Assembly: GCA_003667245.1 (NCBI GenBank)
Contig: RCNN01000011.1
Location: forward strand, 120,188-184,187
Length of the DNA stretch: 64,000 bases
Direction: 5' to 3'
Source: Heterostelium multicystogenum
Lineage: Eukaryota; Evosea; Eumycetozoa; Acytosteliales; Acytosteliaceae
The notes beneath the pieces were generated by a model, which was not told where the DNA came from, did no database searches, and saw nothing but the letters and a program-made list of their open reading frames with translations. The position numbers and the translations under genes are program-made. This document shows positions 58,517-64,000 of this stretch, one piece after another (the stretch's first letter is position 1; each line of letters begins with the position of its first letter).

Positions 58517-59343
58517 ATGGACACAGAAATTGTAGGACACCCAAACCCTGTTTGTAGAACCAGGACAGACAGTAAAAATTCAAGAGATAATAGACGAAGT
58601 TAAAAGAAAAAAGAGATGTAGATTTGATGATCCTCCTGGCTACAACATGAGCAACTCACACTTTCTATTTTAAAGAAAAATTACAATATAATCAAGGTAA
58701 CTAGATATAACAAAGTTCAATGATCTCATGTATTAATATAAAACAACAGTTACATCACAAGTTTTTCAAGACAACAGCACCCCAGCATGGGCAACAAATA
58801 TTATTGAATCAATTAATCAAGTTAGGGATTCAATTAATCAAATCCGAGATGAAATACACAATAATCAAAATTTAGTAAATCAACAATGGGAAAGACTTAG
58901 TGGAATTTCCTTAATGAACTACAATACAATGGCTCGGGAATTCAATGGTAAAGTTATATTTGGATCAAGATTTAGTTCCCCTGTTTAAAATTAGTCCCGG
59001 AATAGGTAATTTCCCATGGCTCACTGGCAGTCCATTACATGGAGTTCAATATAGAGTTGGTGATGTACCACCACCCAATTATTTCCCTCAACGTTCTTAT
59101 CAACAGTAATGTTATTTCCATTAATTCTAAAATACAATTCTAATATCCTCTTAGTATGAACAATTTAGAAATCAGTCATCTTTCCAGATTTTACAACGAT
59201 AGCTTTGGTATCGAAATTGATGATAGTTTGGATGAAAAAAATCAAAAAACTCTACTATTGGATAACCAATAGAGGAAAAACCTCAAACAATAATTCCTCC
59301 TCCAATTCCTGCACAACTCAAACCTTTGGGAAATTTACAATAG
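58517..59343 (+). CDS. coiled-coil protein resembling the Mug135-like C-terminal domain
   Basis: Starts at ATG 58517 (MDTEIVGHPNPVCRT) with a basic segment EVKRKKRCRFDDPPGY. After an intron (about 58690-58755) comes TSQVFQDNSTPAWATNIIES followed by a heptad-like coil (INQVRDSINQIRDEIHNNQN), AREFNGKVIFGSRF, GIGNFPWLTGSPLHGV and, after another intron (about 59109-59154), MNNLEISHLSRFYN. Order and spacing recall the Mug135-like domain known from fungi. Ends PPPIPAQLKPLGNLQ at 59343. Frame breaks near 58560, 58988 and 59268. Function unknown. Confidence 0.4.
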
Positions 59344-59692
59344 ATGTAAATTAAATTCTTTGATTTATGTTATCGATTTTTACAATCATATATTTTGAAA
59401 TGTTTAATAAATACAAATTTTTAATTTATAGAGAGTATATGTTGGATTTTATTTTATATAAATTAAATAATATTATTCGAATGTGGATGGTGTTTACTAG
59501 CTACTGGTTAAAGTAGGGTAGTGTTTTTGTTTACTTGTGTCGACTACACAATGACTGTTGTTAATGGTGTCATTGCATGCAAGTGGTGATTGGCGGTGAT
59601 TGGTCAAACGAGATATCTATAGTTTGCTTGATTATAGTTGTAGTTTACCAGGTGAAAATGTTGAAATAGTGGTTTATTTCCACTGATCATTG
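59344..59692. other. short intergenic region
   Basis: About 350 nt between convergent genes; AT-rich then GT-rich. Nothing recognised. Confidence 0.5.
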
Positions 59693-61488
59693 TTACATTG
59701 TTGTAGTAGGTCTTATTAGTGGGCTTTCAATTTCAGAGCAGTCTGTATTTGAGTTGTTAGATCGTATGACATCAGCATTGTTGTTATTGGTGCTGATGGA
59801 GTTGTTTGCTTTCGATGCTTGTTAAACCTGGCGATGAGAATGACGATGATTGTTGAAGCCAGAGTGGTAGAAACGGAGGTTAGTGCATGTGATAGTGGAG
59901 GAAATAGCTTCGCTTGGTGATGTTGGAGGTGTAAAATGGAGGTGGTCGGATTTAAGTGGGAAGTTGAGGTGATCTTGAGGATTTGCAACGAGCATTGAGT
60001 CGAGTCCGATGCTGTGGTGAGGAATTGGACCTGTACTGTTACTTTGTCTAGTTCGTGGGATACTGATGGCCATGTTGCTCAGTGAGTGGGTGACCTGTGA
60101 ATAGGAGTTGGTGCCCTGGTGATGGTGGTGATGTGGGATTGTGACTCCCGACAACTGCTGGGTAGTAGGGAGGTCGACTTGTGCAATGAAAGTTCTTAAA
60201 ATATTGTCAGCCGTATTGTTCTCATCTATTACAATGGAAGGAGTAGGTGAAGTGATTGATAAATTATTATTATTTACAGTGGAATCGATTATATTACTAT
60301 TACTATCATCCAATAATATCATATTATTATTTTCATTAACAGGGGTATTATTGTTGTTAACTAATGAAAAAGCGTGAGTATTACTAATATTACTATTACT
60401 ATTATATATTATTGTTGTTAGAGTTACTATTTGTTGTTGTTGTTGTGGTTGTTGTTGATGTAGTTGATGATGTAGCAGCAGATGCTGCAGGTGTTAATTG
60501 AGATTGAGATTGAATTTGGGATTGCGATTGTACAGGCTGTTGCTTCTTCTTCATATTATATCCTTTTTTGTTCCAAAAACAGAACTGAATTGCTTGGAAT
60601 TCGACATAAAGTCCTCAATTAACTTCTTCTTTTTATATTCCTCTATTTTCTTTCTCTTGACTATCAGATCCTGCTCCATTTCTTTAACCTCTTCTTTTCT
60701 AAATAGTATTGCTCTTACTAAAATATGTGTATAGATATTAGTTATGATTGATGGATTGGTGAATGCTCCTTCCTTTAGTATTGATATTTACATTTGATCA
60801 TTTGTTGTACTTTTACGTCTTGAGCTAAATCTGCGGGTGTCTTTCCAAAGTTGTTCTTTCTACTACAGTCAGCACCGTGCATCAATAGAAGCTTGCAAGC
60901 GTCGATACGGCCCATAGATGGCTGCATAATGCAGAGGACAAAAGCCTTCAAGGTCGGATTCATTGACGTCGCACGCCTCCTCCTCGATGAGCTTGCGCAC
61001 CTTTTCATACCGATAGTCAAGTGACGACCACATCGCAAAGCACAGTGGTATAACTCTCTGGCATGTGATTCTGTTCACAAGCTGTACGTCACGATAGCGG
61101 TCCTCCGGGTAGCTGGTGATGGGGAAGGGAGAAGTCGATGGTCCATTCGAAATCTTTGAAGTGTAGTATGCAAACATCTTGTCCTTGATGGGTACAGGCA
61201 GGATGTTGGAGAGATCGCTGTTTTGATAGTAGTCCAAATTGGACATGATCACTTCGAAGCAGTGCTCGACCAAGCTCGACGCAACAACCGGTGGTGGCAC
61301 CTTGTTGGTCGGTGTGGTTGAGCTAGGTGTAGTGTTGGTGTCTGTCTCTGGCTCGTGCTGCTGCTCGTCATCCTCTACCATATCACCGCCTTCTTCATTA
61401 GATTTTCATCTTCATTCTGATTGTCTGCATCAAAGTTATTGTTTGCATGTTGTTGTGAAGCATCAGCTTGGAGAGGTGTATCACTCAT
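59693..61488 (-). CDS. ankyrin-repeat protein with low-complexity C-terminus
   Basis: N-terminus acidic (MSDTPLQADASQQHANNNFD to DDEQQHEPETD), then a region of unknown fold (61290-61050, SLVEHCFEVIMSNLDYYQNS) and ankyrin repeats: RYEKVRKLIEEEACDVNESD, GFCPLHYAAIYG, GRIDACKLLLMHGADCSRKN and FGKTPADLA. A Lys/Glu-rich helix (EVKEMEQDLIVKRKKIEEYK) follows an intron near 60780-60722, then Gln/Ser/Thr/Asn tracts and a His/Pro-rich end (IPHHHHHQG). Breaks near 61395, 60915 and 60555. The end is uncertain: one frame stops at 59822, another reaches 59693 with NSNTDCSEIESPLI. Protein-protein interaction role only. Confidence 0.7.
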
Positions 61489-62473
61489 CGTTGCTGTTTC
61501 TATTGCTTTGCCGTCGCTGTCGTATATGTTTGCTGCAGTGCTGTTGTTGTTGTATTGGGGTTTGTTTTCTTTGCTACACTCTTGCCAATTAGTCTAGTTA
61601 TATTCACAATTTGTTGTTTATGTTACTATTGAAGCAACAACAACTAACCTAAGCTAACTAACTAACTAACCGACACACTCACTCTCTAGACCTGCAAATA
61701 TGTTAAAACAACATGTATTGTTAAACTTGACTGAATAGAATTGAATAGAATATAGAAAAGAATGCAAATATATACCTATATTATAAATTTTAACACAAAC
61801 CAACCACTTTGCTGTATGTTATTTATTTGAGGTATTCGTATTAATAATTACAACACTAGCTAAACCAATAAGCTACACACTCTAATTATTATTATTATTA
61901 CTAAAAAATAACAATTAACAAATATTTATAATATAATAGTAGTATAAAGTTAGCTAATAGTTAGTTTGTTGTTGTGTTGATAATAATTAATATGAATAAT
62001 TTAAAAATGATATAAAATATAAATTATTAAAAACAGTTAAGAATTGTTGTGTTTTTATAATAAATAATAATATTTATTCATGAATATTTAATATCAATCA
62101 AATTTTTTTGGGGTGCATGTAACAGAAACCAACTACCTTTTTGTTTTATTTTTTTAATTTTATTTTAATTTTGAACTGTTTTTTTGGTTTACAATCAGAT
62201 CTATCTCGTTTCATCGATACTGCCATCGTTATAAGAAAATTCCATCCTATGACTTTTTTAACATTGTAAATTGTTTAAATAATCACTAAATTTAGCTTAT
62301 CTATTCGCCAAGTTAAGTGAGTGACAAAACTTATTTATTTAGGAGATTGTTTTTGATGTGAGTGTGTCTCAAGTAGGAATGAGTGAAGCTTCTCAACAAG
62401 TCAAATTAAGGAAACCAATCATATAAAAATAGATTCTATTCAAAATAAATATTTAAAGGTTGGTTTGGTTTAT
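61489..62473. other. intergenic region
   Basis: About 985 nt between two minus-strand genes. Contains a CTAA tandem repeat near 61653-61672 and a poly-T patch near 62105-62170. GT-rich DNA next to the ankyrin gene is probably its 5' leader. No gene is seen. Confidence 0.5.
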
Positions 62474-64000
62474 TTATGATTGTTCATCTTCTTCACTGCT
62501 ACTACTACTTGTGCTGCTGTTAGTTTCATTTTGGACAGGAGTCATGACGATAGTGGTGTGGTGGAGACTGAGCTGTTTTGTTTGGGTGGGGTTAGGGATT
62601 CGTTTGTTTGCGATACAGTTATTGTTATTTGGTTGTTAATTTTGTTGTTGTTGTTATTGTTGGGCTGTGGCGCCTTGTATGGTGTTGTTTGGACTTCGTT
62701 TTGGATGGCCGATGTAGTTGTGATGGCTCTTGGAGTCTGTATGATTGGAGTTGGTGTTTGTGATACACAGGTGGTGGTGGTTGTGGTAGTTGAGGAGCTT
62801 GCTGGCACTGGTGGGTCAGGATTATTCATCTCAATGATGGTTTCTATCAAGTCCAGTCGCTTCAGAATCTCGGCAAAGTTGGGACGCTGCGACGGATCCT
62901 GATTCCAACATGCATTTAGAAGGGCATCGTATTCTGGAATAGAGTGTGTTGGGAGCTGTGGACGAATGCCATCACATATCATTTGTTCCAAATTACTCAT
63001 GAAGCTAATACCTTGGAAGAAGTGCTGACGCGAGAGTAGCTCAAAGAGAATGACACCATAGGAGTAGACATCGCTCTTGTCAGTGCAGCTTTCTTTACTG
63101 ATAACTTCTGGCGCTAGCCAAACTGGATTTTCTACTGCACGTGAGGACAAGCTGGTTGAGAATCCGGTGAGTGAGAAGTCACAGAGTTGGCAGGACATTG
63201 TCTCTGGATCACGAGAGGAGAGCAGGATATTGGGACTCTTGAGATCACGGTGTATTACAGATGGCTTACAATCATGCCAGAGTCTGAAGCGAGCCAGCTA
63301 TTTCTTTGGCCATCTTTATCTTTAGCTTCCAGTCGAGTGGATAGTTCAGATTGTGGACGTAGTCATAGAGATTTCCACCACTCATGAATTCAGTGATAAT
63401 GCAAAGTGGTTCCAAACAGAGATCCTTTTGAGATCCAAGATATTTGGATGATAGAAAGAGCTCATAATGAATATCTCTCTTCTGAACTCTGAGAATACCT
63501 TTTGTTAAAGCTGCTTCCGATATTGTCTGTCTGCAACATCTTAACAGCTACAATATTGTTTTCTCCAAACTCCTTTGTAGACAGTTGAGTTTCCACCTTC
63601 ACCAATTGTTCCTCTTCCAATTGTACCTCATTGAAATCAATTAGTTTATGCTAAATAGGAAAGGTTAGTTATTTGTAGTCCATACAGTGTTTTTTATGAC
63701 AAAACTTACTCTTTAAATCGGACATTGTTAAATCAGGCACCAGTTGATTGAGTTTGATTGGTACAGATCCTGTGGCTGGGCAAGAAAGATACGTTACGAT
63801 TCTACCTTGACCACTGCAGATTCAACCTGCTCCAAATGGAATAGGTAGTTTTCAGGACGCTTTAGAGTCAATACAATGGGAACATGGAAACGAATGCTTT
63901 GTATTGGATATCTGGATAGGATTCGAGAATGCTTTCAAAGGTTTGGAGAATGTGTCTGCACATCTTGGTGGAACTAATCTCAATGGTTTGTGTTGCCTCA
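62474..64000 (-). CDS. Roco-family protein kinase, 3' part (Pats1-like)
   Basis: Partial: upstream ROC/COR domains lie outside the window. Visible from 64000 down: a COR-like end with SINWCL/QLVPDLTMSDL, glycine loop GRGTIGEGGNSTVYKGVW, VAVKMLQT (ATP-binding Lys), CIITEFMSGGNLYDYVHNLN, catalytic loop VIHRDLKSPNILL, CDFSLTGFS where DFG would be (DFS), ENPVWLAPEVISKESCTDKS, DVYSYGVILFELLSRQHFF and RPNFAEIL, then a Thr/Asn/Pro-rich tail. The combination of NPVWLAPE, FMS and LTMSDL is typical of dictyostelid Roco kinases, known in cytokinesis and chemotaxis. Frame breaks near 63575, 63500 and 63290. The frame ends at 62542, or at 62474 (SSSEEDEQS) after another break. Confidence 0.85.

Overview
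The window looks like nuclear DNA of a dictyostelid social amoeba. Evidence: a Ras almost identical in its G-domain to Dictyostelium RasG/RasD, a small secreted CBM49-type cellulose-binding protein, a Roco-family kinase, an F-box paralogue, poly-Q/N/S/T tracts, AT-rich intergenic DNA, and short AT-rich introns (mostly 50-100 nt) with GTA(A/T)G-type donors. I cannot name the species; coding GC looks higher than in D. discoideum by eye.

Layout. 0-3.4 kb: 3' part of a PDR-type ABCG transporter (+). 3.6-8.0 kb: small secreted protein (-), PTER-like hydrolase (+), four-BRCT protein (-). 8.4-10.2 kb: Ras (-) and an atypical Rho GTPase (+). 10.7-14.3 kb: glutathionyl-hydroquinone reductase-like GST (+), CBM49 protein (+), short-chain dehydrogenase (-), 87-aa orphan (-). 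15.3-21.6 kb: decayed cytochrome P450 (+), SCAPER orthologue (+), 1-Cys peroxiredoxin (-). 22.5-31.7 kb: p24 cargo receptor (+), a 1,037-aa orphan (+), a GC-richer inverted repeat, a Slo-type K+ channel with S0 segment and RCK region (+). 31.9-41.7 kb: PinX1-like G-patch protein (-), bifunctional mRNA capping enzyme (-), possible membrane protein (+), small heat-shock protein (+), COP1 ubiquitin ligase (-). 43.8-46.9 kb: tandem pair of diverged genes with an HTH-like domain. 47.2-53.9 kb: PH-C2 protein (-), F-box genes (+), Cys-rich secreted protein (+), Tra2-like splicing factor (-). 54.4 kb: hairpin plus direct repeat. 55.0-59.3 kb: securin-like protein (+), IMP3 (-), type I membrane protein (+), Mug135-like protein (+). 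59.7-64.0 kb: ankyrin-repeat protein (-) and the 3' part of a Roco kinase (-).

Many conserved genes (ABCG, GST, CBM49, SDR, SCAPER, peroxiredoxin, K+ channel, COP1, PH-C2, IMP3, Roco) are broken by single-base frameshifts, often at homopolymers, while Ras, PTER, the Rho, p24, Hsp20 and the 1,037-aa protein are intact. I read most of these as consensus-sequence errors; the P450, with at least eight breaks, may be a true pseudogene. Spans given for split genes run from first to last recognisable exon.

Most genes are housekeeping or signalling genes without operon-like links. The points of most interest are the Rho with substituted nucleotide-binding residues, the tunnel-type triphosphatase fused to guanylyltransferase, the securin candidate, the tandem HTH-like pair, the possible regulated exon in the Tra2-like gene, and two structured non-coding elements.
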